Shown here: positions 9,361 to 17,611 of the stretch, piece after piece
Numbering within the stretch: position 1 is the stretch's first letter
Layout: each line of letters starts with the position of its first letter
From: Litorilinea aerophila
GTDB lineage: Bacteria; Chloroflexota; Anaerolineae; Caldilineales; Caldilineaceae
Reading direction: 5' to 3'
Length of the DNA: 36,724 nt
NCBI RefSeq assembly: GCF_006569185.2
Contig: NZ_VIGC02000045.1
Span: forward strand, 1 to 36,724
Translations under genes and position numbers: made by a program
The notes under the pieces: model-generated
Database searches by the model: none
Seen by the model: only the letters and a program-made list of their open reading frames with translations
Told to the model about the DNA's origin: nothing

Positions 9361-9495
9361 GATTTCCGTTGTTCCCCGGCTCTTGTACACACCCCTGCCG
9401 CTTCTCCGTTTCTCTCCTCTCCAGAGGTGACGGCCACCTTCGATTGTAGGCCACGCCCGAACCGGTGTCAAATCCACCCCGCTGGGGCGGACAAC

Positions 9496-9524
9496 GTGCA
9501 ATCCCCGGGTAGGGGTGATACAAT
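9496..9524 (+). promoter_or_regulatory. Possible fumC promoter
   Basis: TACAAT at 9519-9524 is a good -10 element. The -35 position 17 bp upstream holds only the poor GTGCAA, so an activator may be needed. It would start a transcript near 9531, just ahead of the twin palindromes. Confidence 0.4.
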
Positions 9525-9552
9525 AGGCTTTGCACAATTCTATTTTCCCCAG

Positions 9553-9600
9553 GGAACAGCATGTCTGTTCCAGTTTCCTCAGGAACAGCGTGGCTGTTCC
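9553..9600 (+). repeat. Twin 19-bp palindromes in the fumC leader
   Basis: GGAACAG-CATGT-CTGTTCC at 9553-9571 and GGAACAG-CGTGG-CTGTTCC at 9582-9600 are two dyads with identical 7-bp arms repeated with a 29-bp period. The second ends 6 nt before the AAAGGAG ribosome site of fumC. They could be paired operator sites in DNA or two RNA hairpins. Confidence 0.8.
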
Positions 9601-9623
9601 AGGCAAAAGGAGATGGACAAAAA

Positions 9624-11015
9624 ATGGCTGCAGAGAACTACCGAATTGAGCGAGACAGCTTGGGCGAAGTGAAAGTGCCGGCCGATGCGCTTTACGGCGC
9701 CCAAACCCAGCGTGCCGTGGAGAATTTCCCCATCAGCGGGCTCCGCTTTCCCCGCCCCTTTATTCGGGCGCTGGGCATGATCAAGCGGGCTGCTGCCATG
9801 GTCAACCAGGAGTTGGGCCTCATGGAGGCGGACATGGCAGAGGCCATCCAGGCGGCTGCCCTGGAGGTGGAAGAGGGGAAGCATGATGCCCACTTCCCCC
9901 TGGATATCTTTCAGACCGGCTCCGGTACCAGCACCAACATGAATGCCAACGAGGTGATCGCCACCCTGGCCTCCGCCCGCCTGGGCCGTCGAGTTCATCC
10001 CAACGATCACGTGAACATGAGTCAGAGCAGTAATGACGTGATTCCCACGGCCATCCACGTGAGCGCTTACCTCCTGGTGGCGGAAGAGCTGTTGCCGGCG
10101 TTGCGCCATCTGCATCAGACCTTGACCGAAAAGGCCGCGTCCGTAGACCACGTGGTGACCACCGGGCGCACCCACCTGATGGACGCCATGCCGATCCGCC
10201 TGGGCCAGGAGGTGGGTGGCTGGGCCAGCCAGATCGCCCACGGTATCGACCGGATCCAGGCCAGCCTGCCCCGTCTGGCTGAACTGGCCCAGGGGGCCAC
10301 GGCCGTGGGCACCGGCATCAACGCCCACCCGGAGTTTGGCCGGCGGATCGCTGCCCGGCTGAGTGAGCTGAGTGGTCTGCCCTTTGTGACCAGCAGCAAT
10401 TATTTTGAAAGCCTGAGCGCCCAGGATGCTGCCGTGGAATTGAGTGGCCAGTTGAAGACGGTGGCCGTCAGCCTGATGAAGATTGCCAACGACCTGCGCT
10501 GGATGAACAGCGGCCCCATCGCCGGGATCGCGGAGATCGTGCTGCCCGCGCTACAGCCCGGCAGCAGCATCATGCCGGGCAAGATCAACCCGGTCATTCC
10601 GGAGGCCGTTACCATGGTCTGCGCCCAGGTGATGGGCAACGACGTGACCATCGGGGTGGCGGGGCAGTCGGGAAACTTCCAGCTGAATGTGATGTTGCCC
10701 GTCATCGCCTACAATCTGCTGCAAAGCATTCAGTTGTTGGCCAACGGCAGCCGCGTCCTGGCGGACAAGGCGATCCGGGACTTCACGGTGAATGAGGAAC
10801 GCATCGCCGCGCTGGTTGGGCGTAACCCCATCCTGGTGACCGCGCTGAACCCCATCATCGGCTACGAAAAGGCGGCCCAACTGGCCAAGAAGGCCTACGC
10901 AGAGGGACGCTCCATCAAAGAGGTGGCCTTGGAGATGACCGATCTGTCCTCTGAGGAACTGGATCGAATTCTGGATCCCCGGAAGCTGACCGAAGGGGGC
11001 ATTCAAGCAGCCTGA
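9624..11015 (+). CDS. fumC: Class II fumarate hydratase
   Basis: Fumarase interconverts fumarate and L-malate in the TCA cycle; class II enzymes are iron-independent homotetramers. The 463-aa product shows [11 protein letters not shown], the [11 protein letters not shown] block, TGRTHLMDA and the superfamily signature [12 protein letters not shown]. Length matches the family. The frame is open from 9561, but ATG 9624 gives the normal N-terminus ([19 protein letters not shown]) and has an AAAGGAG site about 11 nt upstream; the earlier ATG lies inside the first palindrome. It is a single-gene unit: regulatory dyads in front and a strong palindromic terminator shared with the convergent M23 peptidase gene behind. 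Confidence 0.96.
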   Translation: MAAENYRIERDSLGEVKVPADALYGAQTQRAVENFPISGLRFPRPFIRALGMIKRAAAMVNQELGLMEADMAEAIQAAALEVEEGKHDAHFPLDIFQTGSGTSTNMNANEVIATLASARLGRRVHPNDHVNMSQSSNDVIPTAIHVSAYLLVAEELLPALRHLHQTLTEKAASVDHVVTTGRTHLMDAMPIRLGQEVGGWASQIAHGIDRIQASLPRLAELAQGATAVGTGINAHPEFGRRIAARLSELSGLPFVTSSNYFESLSAQDAAVELSGQLKTVAVSLMKIANDLRWMNSGPIAGIAEIVLPALQPGSSIMPGKINPVIPEAVTMVCAQVMGNDVTIGVAGQSGNFQLNVMLPVIAYNLLQSIQLLANGSRVLADKAIRDFTVNEERIAALVGRNPILVTALNPIIGYEKAAQLAKKAYAEGRSIKEVALEMTDLSSEELDRILDPRKLTEGGIQAA

Positions 11016-11062
11016 CCACCTGTGAAACCGGTGGTTTCTGCCAGAGCCGTCGCCAATGAAAA

Positions 11063-11096
11063 AGGGACCCGGTCCATGGACCGGGTCCCTTGATTT
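11063..11096. terminator. Bidirectional terminator between fumC and the M23 peptidase
   Basis: Positions 11063-11090 form a perfect 28-bp palindrome (AGGGACCCGGTCCA and its reverse complement). It has an A-run on the left and TTGATTTTT on the right, so it works as an intrinsic terminator for both convergent genes. Confidence 0.92.
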
Positions 11097-11125
11097 TTCC
11101 TGGCTGTCAGGCGGAGCCGGGAAGG

Positions 11126-12490
11126 TCAGGGCAGGTAGCTGAGGGGATTGCGGGGAACGCCCTGGTAACGAATTTCGAAGTGGAGGTGGGGCCCTGTGCT
11201 GTTGCCGGTGTTGCCCACTGCACCCACCTGTTGTCCCCGCACCACATTCTCGCCCGGCCGCACGTAGATGCTGCTCAGATGGGCGTACAGGGTCACAAAG
11301 CCGTTGCCATGGTCGATGATCACATGGTTGCCGTAGCCGGCATTCCATCCGCCCCGGGCCACGGCCACATAGCCGGAGTCAGCCGCTTTGACAGGGGCCC
11401 CAGTCCAGGAGCCGATGTCGATGGCCGCGTGACCACCCCAGTAGCGCTGGGTGATGGAGCCGCTGGTGGGCCAGACGAAGGCGCCGGAGCCTTTGGTGGC
11501 GCTGCCTGGCACCACAGCCCCCTCATAGGCCACCACGTAGGGCGCGGAGTACGGCTTGGTGCCGCCCGGCATGACCAGTTGGGTGCCCACCACCAACGGA
11601 GCGTTGGGGTCGGTCAGGCCGTTGCCTGGATAGTTCAAAATATCCTCAACGCTGATTTTGTATTTGGCGGCCAGGGAAGAGAGCGTGTCGCCAGGGCTGA
11701 CGGTGTGGATGGCGCCATCGATGGGCAGGATTTTCAAAGTGTCACCCGGGCGGATGATGTCTGGATTCACTTCAATACTGGGATTCGACCACTGGATGGT
11801 TTCGGGCTGCAGGCCAAATTTCTCTGCAATGCCAACCACAGTGTCGCCCGGCTGAACCACGTACGTCTGAATCTCGTAGCTGTCTGCCTCGCGCTTCTTC
11901 TCGTGGACCACGGTGAAGGGGACCGTCGCCCGCTGCAGCAGCACGTTGGTGGGTGCCGTTACACCGCCGGTATCGGCCAGGGTGCTGACGAGGCTGTGGC
12001 TGACGTCAGGAGCGACTTCGCCGCCGATGGGGCCGCTGGCGAAGGTGCGCAAGGAGATGTTCCAGCTCGGCATTTCGATCCGGCTGAAGATCAGCACCAG
12101 GGCCGCCACCATCAGAACCGAGAAGTGGCTGGCCAGGCGCAGGGGCGTCACCTGGTCTGAAAAGGAGCGCCGAATTTGTTCGTGCCACTTCTGCAGCAGC
12201 CCTTCCAGGGGTGGATGAGCCAGGGACGAAGACCCTCCCCATTCAGCGGTGCCAGGCTGCTGGATGGATGCGGCCTGGGTGGATACATTGGGACGGGAGG
12301 GCGGGGGAAAGGAGGTGGTCGGTTCTAAGGCTGTGCCCTGGCGGGTCGGGGGGAAGGGCGAGTTCTCGGCTCGATAATAGGCGTAGGAGGATAATTCCTG
12401 TCCACTGCGGCTGTAACTACTCCTGCGCTCAGGTGTGGAACCTTCGTGCCCAGTGTCGTTACCGTACGCCGAGTTTGAATCTGATGACAT
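11126..12490 (-). CDS. LysM-repeat M23 family peptidoglycan endopeptidase
   Basis: A membrane-anchored cell-wall hydrolase. After a polar Ser/Pro-rich N-terminus comes one transmembrane helix (HFSVLMVAALVLIFS), then two LysM glycan-binding repeats (YVVQPGDTVVGIAEKFG... and HTVSPGDTLSSLAAKYK...). The C-terminal zinc LytM/M23 domain keeps its metal ligands in HAAIDIG and GPHLHFE, plus the H of YAHLS, so it should be catalytically active. From ATG 12490, with GGAG 10 nt upstream, it is 454 aa. An alternative ATG at 12559 adds 23 residues and overlaps the stop of a tiny upstream reading frame. Probable role: peptidoglycan remodelling during growth or division. A promoter lies at 12761-12789. Confidence 0.93.
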   Translation of the reverse strand: MSSDSNSAYGNDTGHEGSTPERRSSYSRSGQELSSYAYYRAENSPFPPTRQGTALEPTTSFPPPSRPNVSTQAASIQQPGTAEWGGSSSLAHPPLEGLLQKWHEQIRRSFSDQVTPLRLASHFSVLMVAALVLIFSRIEMPSWNISLRTFASGPIGGEVAPDVSHSLVSTLADTGGVTAPTNVLLQRATVPFTVVHEKKREADSYEIQTYVVQPGDTVVGIAEKFGLQPETIQWSNPSIEVNPDIIRPGDTLKILPIDGAIHTVSPGDTLSSLAAKYKISVEDILNYPGNGLTDPNAPLVVGTQLVMPGGTKPYSAPYVVAYEGAVVPGSATKGSGAFVWPTSGSITQRYWGGHAAIDIGSWTGAPVKAADSGYVAVARGGWNAGYGNHVIIDHGNGFVTLYAHLSSIYVRPGENVVRGQQVGAVGNTGNSTGPHLHFEIRYQGVPRNPLSYLP

Positions 12491-12555
12491 ATGAAGGTGT
12501 CTCCGTGTGCCGTGCGTAACGATAGTGAAAGCGTCAATCTTGCGGACACTTTCGA

Positions 12556-12573
12556 TCATCCAACGGCGTTCAT
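12556..12573 (-). CDS. Candidate five-codon upstream ORF (MNAVG)
   Basis: ATG at 12573 follows a well-placed GAAAGGA ribosome site (7 nt spacing) and reads only five codons to TGA. That TGA overlaps, as ATGA, the alternative ATG at 12559 of the M23 peptidase frame. This could couple translation to a longer peptidase form, or be chance. No protein function is implied. Confidence 0.3.
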   Translation of the reverse strand: MNAVG

Positions 12574-12697
12574 ATGACGGTCCTTTCGTCTACCGCCTGT
12601 TCAGTTTGCTGCTCATTCTACCCCAGCCCATCTAACCGGCGGAGTATTCCGCCCGGGTTTGCTGCACGAGTCGGGCGGGATGACCAGCTGCTCTGCT

Positions 12698-12725
12698 GCC
12701 GACAGACGAGTGCCGACAGACGAGG
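12698..12725. repeat. Perfect 14-bp tandem duplication
   Basis: TGCCGACAGACGAG occurs twice head to tail, in the untranslated leader of the M23 peptidase gene. It belongs to a series of similar short duplications in intergenic DNA of this window. Confidence 0.95.
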
Positions 12726-12760
12726 TACCAGCGGACGAGCGGACCAATCATGGTGGCGGA

Positions 12761-12789
12761 TTATAGCACGGCTGGGGGGCATCGCCAAT
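12761..12789 (-). promoter_or_regulatory. Promoter of the M23 peptidase gene
   Basis: Reading leftwards, TTGGCG (12784-12789) and TATAAT (12761-12766) are separated by 17 bp. Expected start near 12754, giving a leader of about 260 nt. The rest of the gap between rho and this gene (12790-12918) shows nothing further. Confidence 0.7.
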
Positions 12790-12918
12790 CTGCGAATGGG
12801 CTTTCCACGGCTCAAAATACGACAAAAAGCCCATCTTTTCAGGGTTCGCTGAGAAATCGTCAGACTTTCGTAGGTTTTTCGTAAGTGGAAGGGGTTGCAG
12901 CAGGAGAAGAGGGTAGAG

Positions 12919-12948
12919 CGGGCCTGGAGCCGGTTGACCCCAGGCCCG
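12919..12948 (-). terminator. GC-rich hairpin just after rho
   Basis: CGGGCCTGG (12919-12927) and CCAGGCCCG (12940-12948) form a 9-bp stem with a 12-base loop, starting 10 nt past the rho stop codon. On the minus strand a pyrimidine-rich stretch follows, but not a clean T-run. It is a terminator or an mRNA-end stabiliser. Confidence 0.5.
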
Positions 12949-12958
12949 GGCGAGGTGC

Positions 12959-14230
12959 TCAGCGCTTGGTAAGGGTGTCTAAAAATTCCCGGTTGTCCCG
13001 GGTGCGGCTGAGCCGTTCCACAATGGGCAGAATGGCTTCGTTGCCGCCCCCCATGGCGTCGATCATGCGGCGCAGGGTGTAGACCTTGGCCAGGGTCTCG
13101 GGATCCAGCAGCTTTTCTTCGGCGCGGGTGCCGCTGCGCTCGATGTCGAAGGCCGGGAAGATGCGGCGTTCGGCCAGCTTGCGGTTCAGGTGGAGCTCCA
13201 TGTTGCCGGTGCCCTTGAACTCTTCATAAATGACATCATCCATGCGGCTGCCGGTGTCCACCAGGGCTGTGGCGATGATGGTCAGGCTACCCCCTTCTTC
13301 GATGTTGCGGGCAGCGCCGAAGAAGTGCTTGGGCGGATACAGGGCCGCTGGATCGATACCACCCGACAGGGTCCGGCCCGAGGGGGGCACGGTCAGGTTG
13401 TAGGCCCGGGCCAGGCGGGTGATGCTATCCAGCAGGATGACCACGTCCTTGGCGCTCTCCACCAGCCGTTTGGCCCGCTCCAGGGCCATTTCGGCCACCC
13501 GCACATGATTCTGCACCGGTTCGTCAAAGGTGCTGCTGATGACTTCCGCCTCGACGGAGCGGTCCATGTCGGTCACCTCTTCCGGCCGTTCGCCGATGAG
13601 GACGACCATCAGGTGGAGATCCTTGTAGTTGGTGCTGAGGCCGTTGGCGATGCGCTTGAGGATGGTGGTCTTGCCGGCTTTGGGCGGGCTGACGATCAGG
13701 CCACGCTGACCTCGGCCGATGGGGGCCAGCAGGTCAATCAGCCGGGTAGAAATGATGTTGGGGCGGGTTTCCAGCACCAGTTGTTCATTGGGAAAAATGG
13801 GGGTGAGCCGGTCGAACAGGGGGCGACGTTTGGCCTCTTCTGGGTCCAGCCCATTGACCGCTTCGACCTTAAGCAGGCCGTGATATTTTTCCGTATCCTT
13901 GGGCGGGCGAACCTGGCCGATCACCAGGTCGCCGGTGCGCAGGCCGAAACGCCGTATCTGGCTCTGGCTGACGTAGACATCTTCTGGGCCGGGCAGCAGG
14001 TGATCGCTGCGCAGAAAACCAATCCCATCCTGGACGATTTCCAGGATGCCGCCGCCAAAGATGTAGCCCTGGCTTTCGGCATTGGCCCGCAAGAGCCGCA
14101 TGATCAGATCATACTTTTTAAGCCGGGTGTAGCCGGTGATATCCATGGAGCGCGCGATTTCGCGTAGCTCTTCCAGGTTCAGGGCTTCTAACTGGGAAAT
14201 GGTCATGGAACTTAATTGTTGCTCTGTCAT
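12959..14230 (-). CDS. rho: Transcription termination factor Rho
   Basis: Hexameric RNA-dependent ATPase/helicase that ends untranslated transcripts. The 423-aa protein is the size of E. coli Rho. It has the Rho_N domain (residues 1-48), the RNA-binding cold-shock-like domain (about 55-125, with [27 protein letters not shown]), the ATPase Walker A PPKAGKTT at 182-189, Walker [11 protein letters not shown], and the Q/R-loop region [20 protein letters not shown]. No large insertion is seen in the RNA-binding part, unlike in many high-GC Actinobacteria. ATG 14230 has AAAGGAA 8-9 nt upstream. The preceding 960 nt carry no credible gene and appear to be a very long leader, suggesting autoregulation. 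Confidence 0.97.
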   Translation of the reverse strand: MTEQQLSSMTISQLEALNLEELREIARSMDITGYTRLKKYDLIMRLLRANAESQGYIFGGGILEIVQDGIGFLRSDHLLPGPEDVYVSQSQIRRFGLRTGDLVIGQVRPPKDTEKYHGLLKVEAVNGLDPEEAKRRPLFDRLTPIFPNEQLVLETRPNIISTRLIDLLAPIGRGQRGLIVSPPKAGKTTILKRIANGLSTNYKDLHLMVVLIGERPEEVTDMDRSVEAEVISSTFDEPVQNHVRVAEMALERAKRLVESAKDVVILLDSITRLARAYNLTVPPSGRTLSGGIDPAALYPPKHFFGAARNIEEGGSLTIIATALVDTGSRMDDVIYEEFKGTGNMELHLNRKLAERRIFPAFDIERSGTRAEEKLLDPETLAKVYTLRRMIDAMGGGNEAILPIVERLSRTRDNREFLDTLTKR

Positions 14231-14301
14231 ATTATGGGTTCCTTTGGCTTTGTCTCCGCGCCAGACACATGTCTTGTTTCATTTTGATTTCTGTTGAAAC
14301 A

Positions 14302-14329
14302 ACCTGTCTGGGCACACCTGTCTGGGCTG
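14302..14329. repeat. 14-bp tandem duplication in the rho leader
   Basis: ACCTGTCTGGGC repeats at 14302-14313 and 14316-14327 with a 14-bp period (12 of 14 positions identical). It lies about 75 nt before the rho start codon. Confidence 0.85.
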
Positions 14330-14977
14330 TCGGTATTTCGTAAATTACGGTGAATAGAATGACGGTGAAAAGATTTAGTGAATTGAATGATAGAGAAAAC
14401 CCGTATGGTGGGTTTTTCGCCTGGATGGTTCGCCCGTATGGAATATCTGGTGGCTGCCATGATGGGCCGCCATCAAGATGGACGACCCGGTTTTCATCGG
14501 GCCGGGCTCTGACGGCGTTGTCCTGGACTCGTCGTTACGGGTGCGCGGCGTGCGAGCGGGCAGACGGGCGAGGGGGACATTAAAGCAGATTCGGTGGCCG
14601 TCTGATCGGGTCTCGGCCTGGCAGGAACTTGCCGTCCTCTGCAAGTGGCGAGACGCGGCAGATTTTTTCGGAGGTTTCCTACGGATTTTCGAACCGTAGA
14701 GTGACTGCCGTAGATCTTCTGCCGTGGTGCCCAGGCCCGCCGAAGCAGACCTGTCAGGCTGACACTGGTCATCCGTCCCACCCGATGGCGGGGGACCCGG
14801 CATCCTTGCACGGGCGATGGCTGCCGTAACGGCAACAAGGCACGCCAGCTTTTTCGTTTGGGTGTATGATGACTGTACTTGTCTGGTGGACCCTCACCGG
14901 AAATTCTGGCGCCTGGACTCAGCGCTTTTCGCCTACTGGCATAAAACCGCCATTCAAGCCCGTCGGGCGCTTGCTTC

Positions 14978-15005
14978 AAAGATTACTACAGAAAGATTAC
15001 TACTG
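14978..15005. repeat. 14-bp tandem duplication in the rho leader
   Basis: AAAGATTACTACAG (14978-14991) is followed directly by AAAGATTACTACTG (14992-15005); 13 of 14 bases agree. Confidence 0.9.
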
Positions 15006-15194
15006 TCTGGCGTCAAGACCCCCAGCAGAAATTCGGTGGCCCTTTCTCTTGCGGAAACGATCGGCGAATTTCTGCCGGGATCTACTGCCAATTCAGTGGA
15101 GTGAAACGTGTGTGGTGCCTGCAGATAGGGCGCAAACCAGTTGCTTACACTGAGGGTCGCTAAGCTGAGTCCTGAGGGCTTAGAACTCGTCTGC

Positions 15195-15223
15195 ATTATA
15201 GCAACGGTTTGGGATATCGTCAA
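15195..15223 (-). promoter_or_regulatory. Strong promoter for the rho leader
   Basis: On the minus strand TTGACG (15218-15223) and TATAAT (15195-15200) are exactly 17 bp apart. Expected start near 15188, about 960 nt upstream of rho. Confidence 0.78.
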
Positions 15224-15343
15224 CTAGGAATTTGTCTGGCGAGCAGTCCCCCAAATGGCGTAAGGCCCTACGACATAAGCAGCAGGGGCGATATGCGCAA
15301 CCTGCTGCCTATGTCGGTTGAACGGGACAGGGAGCTCCTACAT

Positions 15344-16075
15344 CTACCAGTCCCACACGCCTGCAATCTCCCGCAGGGCTTCCACATCCACGATGTTGAT
15401 GCGGCGATAGCCCAGCTCCACGATCCCCTGCCGCTTGAAGTCCCGCAGGATGGCACTCACCGTCTCCCGGTAGGTCCCCAAATGATCGGCCAGGGATTGA
15501 TGGCTGACCCCCTTGATGAGGCCGTTTTGATTGCCACTCAAGTCCAACAACAGCATGGCCAGCCGCTCCGGCAGCTTCTTGTAGGCCACGTCTTCCAGGC
15601 TGTTTTCCACCTGGAGCAGCCGCTCACCGTAAGTTTGGAGCATGCCCCAGCCCAGGATGGGATACTGCATGGTCATGTTCCGCGCCTCGTGGGCCGGTAT
15701 GACCCACACAGCCACATCCTCTGCCGCTTCCACAAAAATGTTGGGGTCTCCAGGGTTGTCCAGGGCGCCTTCCCCGAAGATGGCCCCTGGCTCCAGGGTG
15801 CCGATCACCAGGCGTCGCCCTTCGTTGTTGGTGCACACCATGTTGACCTTGCCGCTCATCAGCAGATACATCTTGCTGGCCAGGTCATCGGGTGTGGCAA
15901 CCACCTTGCCCCGTTCGATATGTTGGATGGAGATGGCCTTGTCGAAGGCCGGATCCTCCTCGCGCAGGGCGGTAAGCGCCTGGGTTAAGCTACTGTATCC
16001 TTGAGCGGGATGTCCGGCAGTGGCCGTCTGCGAAGACAACTGTGTTGTTTGCCAATCCCGAGTCTGGTATGTCAT
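15344..16075 (-). CDS. Crp/FNR-family transcriptional regulator
   Basis: A cyclic-nucleotide-binding-fold regulator of about 243 aa from the chosen start. The effector domain shows GKVVATPDDLASKMYLLMSGKVNMV and GAIFGEGALDN; the C-terminal winged helix carries the recognition motif SHQSLADHLGTYRETVSAILRDFKRQGIVEL, typical of Crp_C. No FNR-like N-terminal cysteine cluster is seen, so the signal may be a nucleotide or another ligand. The frame is open to 16342, but the upstream part is not domain-like. ATG 16075 is preferred over ATG 16081 because AAAGGA then sits 9 nt away rather than 3. Its promoter overlaps a palindrome, suggesting autoregulation. Confidence 0.9.
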   Translation of the reverse strand: MTYQTRDWQTTQLSSQTATAGHPAQGYSSLTQALTALREEDPAFDKAISIQHIERGKVVATPDDLASKMYLLMSGKVNMVCTNNEGRRLVIGTLEPGAIFGEGALDNPGDPNIFVEAAEDVAVWVIPAHEARNMTMQYPILGWGMLQTYGERLLQVENSLEDVAYKKLPERLAMLLLDLSGNQNGLIKGVSHQSLADHLGTYRETVSAILRDFKRQGIVELGYRRINIVDVEALREIAGVWDW

Positions 16076-16290
16076 GGCCATGGGTCCTTTCTGCGTGTCC
16101 AGCTGAATCCGGGGCGGCCGTTCCGGCCGAACCCGGTGCCTACCCATTGTAACGTCTGATGTTCCCTCTGGGTTTCCGATGGGTCTATGCCAGAGCAATT
16201 CAGGCCCGTTAAGGGATGATATCCGCCCATGAATGCCCGGCGAACATCTGTTGTTTCGTAAAATAAGTGCAATTAGTGGACATGTGTTGT

Positions 16291-16325
16291 GCGTGTATTG
16301 TACACGCGGTAGTCGATTTTGTCCA
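16291..16325 (-). promoter_or_regulatory. crp-family gene promoter with overlapping palindrome
   Basis: On the minus strand TGGACA (16320-16325), a 17-bp spacer and TACAAT (16297-16302) form a good promoter. A perfect 17-bp dyad, GCGTGTA-TTG-TACACGC at 16291-16307, covers the -10 box, which is where a repressor would bind. Confidence 0.7.
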
Positions 16326-16503
16326 GTATTCCATTCATGCACCCCACCGCCGGTTCAGTCTTCTGGGCAAAGCGAGGTGCGTGTGCCCCTATCACTGACT
16401 GGGGGCCTATGTACATCATCGGGTGCTGGACGACACCTCGTACCGATTGCATCATGAAATCATGGGTACCACTTCACAAAACAATCGGTAGCCGATACCT
16501 CAC

Positions 16504-16546
16504 GGTAGAAAGCTCAACGGTAGAAAGCTCAACGATAGAAGCTCAC
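16504..16546. repeat. 15-bp tandem repeat, two perfect copies plus a degenerate third
   Basis: GGTAGAAAGCTCAAC at 16504-16518 and 16519-16533 is followed by GATAGAAGCTCAC at 16534-16546. It lies in the 400-bp gene-free gap (16326-16729) between the crp-family promoter and the next gene. The rest of that gap is relatively AT-rich near 16560-16640 and shows no gene. Confidence 0.95.
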
Positions 16547-16729
16547 AGGCTCCTTCCCTCTACCATAGCAGAAAACAATATGAAAAAGATTGGAGGAATG
16601 TTGGTATTGTATTAACGTTTTGGCGATCTTTTTCAGATTATCCGGATGACGCAGGCCAATCGCCCGGAGCGCGCCGGAATCACGTCGGGTTCAGGATGTG
16701 GGCGGGAAGGAAGGTACAACGGGCGGTAC

Positions 16730-17461
16730 TCAGGGGCGGGATGGGGTGTTGACGGGAGCCTGACCGTTGTGTGCCAGGGCACCCAGCCACCTCAGCAGGA
16801 CCTGCCAGCGTTCCTGCTGGGCAACGGGGAGAAGGGTCATTGCCTGGGGCAGGGCCGCGGGCCCCAGGGAAGCGCCGCTCTGATAGCTCTGGGCCACCAG
16901 ACGGCTGCACGCCACAGCGACCTGCCGCGCCGGATCCGGCAGGTGGATCAGGGTGGTGGCTGCCAGCGCGCCCGAGCGGAGCAGCTCCTGCAAGGTCTGG
17001 AAGCCATCGGCCGGTTGACCGAACAGCCGACGCAGGTGCCCCTCGCTGACCGTCTGCAGCGCCTGGGCAAAGATGGTTACCACCTGGGCGTTCTCAGTGC
17101 GGGCCGCCATCTGGGCCGCCCGGCTAAAACAGTAGTCGCCGGCCAGGATGGTGCTGCCGATCAAGGATTTGTCCAGATGGTAGTTTTCACCGTCCGGGGT
17201 TCGGGTCAGCAGGCCATGGACGTTCAGGGCCAGAAACAGCGTTTCCAGCGCGGTGGCCAGGGCCAGCCGTGCTTCCCGGTATCGGTCAGGCTCTGCCCCG
17301 TTCACCCCGGCCGCCAGCACCACGGCCGCCCGGATCAGGGGGTAGGACTCGGAAAGCTGCGGGCGCACCAGGGAGGCCAGGGGTTCCTGGAGCTCCTCCA
17401 CGGTGGCCAGCAGATTTTGTTCGACAACGGCCAGTTCTTGCTGATAATCCCTTGGTAACAT
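16730..17461 (-). CDS. Polyprenyl-synthetase-fold protein lacking the Asp-rich motifs
   Basis: A 243-aa all-helical protein resembling the N-terminal two thirds of isoprenyl diphosphate synthases. SYPLIRAAVVLAAG (residues 39-52) matches the usual 'RP-L-LLAA' helix, and STILAGDYCFSRAAQMAA (103-120) matches the conserved 'LAGDYLLA-A' segment, followed by QALQTVSEGHLRRLF. The catalytic first motif DDxxD should lie around residues 80-90, but VHGLLTRTPDGENYHLD is found instead, and no second Asp-rich motif is visible. It is therefore unlikely to make polyprenyl diphosphates alone. It could be a small non-catalytic subunit, like heptaprenyl synthase component I, or a repurposed binding protein. The ATG at 17461 has only a weak AGGGA site. 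Confidence 0.65.
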   Translation of the reverse strand: MLPRDYQQELAVVEQNLLATVEELQEPLASLVRPQLSESYPLIRAAVVLAAGVNGAEPDRYREARLALATALETLFLALNVHGLLTRTPDGENYHLDKSLIGSTILAGDYCFSRAAQMAARTENAQVVTIFAQALQTVSEGHLRRLFGQPADGFQTLQELLRSGALAATTLIHLPDPARQVAVACSRLVAQSYQSGASLGPAALPQAMTLLPVAQQERWQVLLRWLGALAHNGQAPVNTPSRP

Positions 17462-17611
17462 GTCGGGTTAATCCCTGTTGAATTTGCCCCGGCGCGCCAA
17501 TATCGGGCATCTGTATGAATCCTAACACAGATTGGGGCAGCCTTCAATCCCGGCCCAGGGCGGCGTTAGCATTCGCGCCGGCCAATCGGGGCGCAAGGGA
17601 CAGACATGGGC

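Larger units (their letters stand above)
14231..15188 (-). promoter_or_regulatory. Long untranslated leader of rho (or unrecognised RNA gene)
   Basis: This stretch of over 900 bp lies between a strong minus-strand promoter and rho. Reading frames in it on both strands are short, Arg/Ser/Pro-rich and lack ribosome sites. It contains an 11-bp inverted repeat (15025-15035 with 15065-15075, GCAGAAATTCG), a small stem CTAAGC/GCTTAG right after the predicted start, two 14-bp tandem duplications, two copies of an AGCAGA..TTCGGTGGCC motif (near 14583 and 15024), and a C-rich, G-poor tract (RNA sense) at about 14335-14403. It matches no RNA family I can name; RNase P RNA, tmRNA and SRP RNA hallmarks are absent. 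Confidence 0.55.

Noticed and set aside
9988-10020. CACGTG core resembling a parS site
   Set aside because: It lies in the conserved fumarase segment [12 protein letters not shown] and flanking bases do not extend the 16-bp parS palindrome.
14494-14979. 161-codon minus-strand reading frame upstream of rho
   Set aside because: Arg/Ser/Pro-rich composition without domain pattern, no ribosome site, and overlapping equally open frames; typical of GC-rich non-coding DNA.
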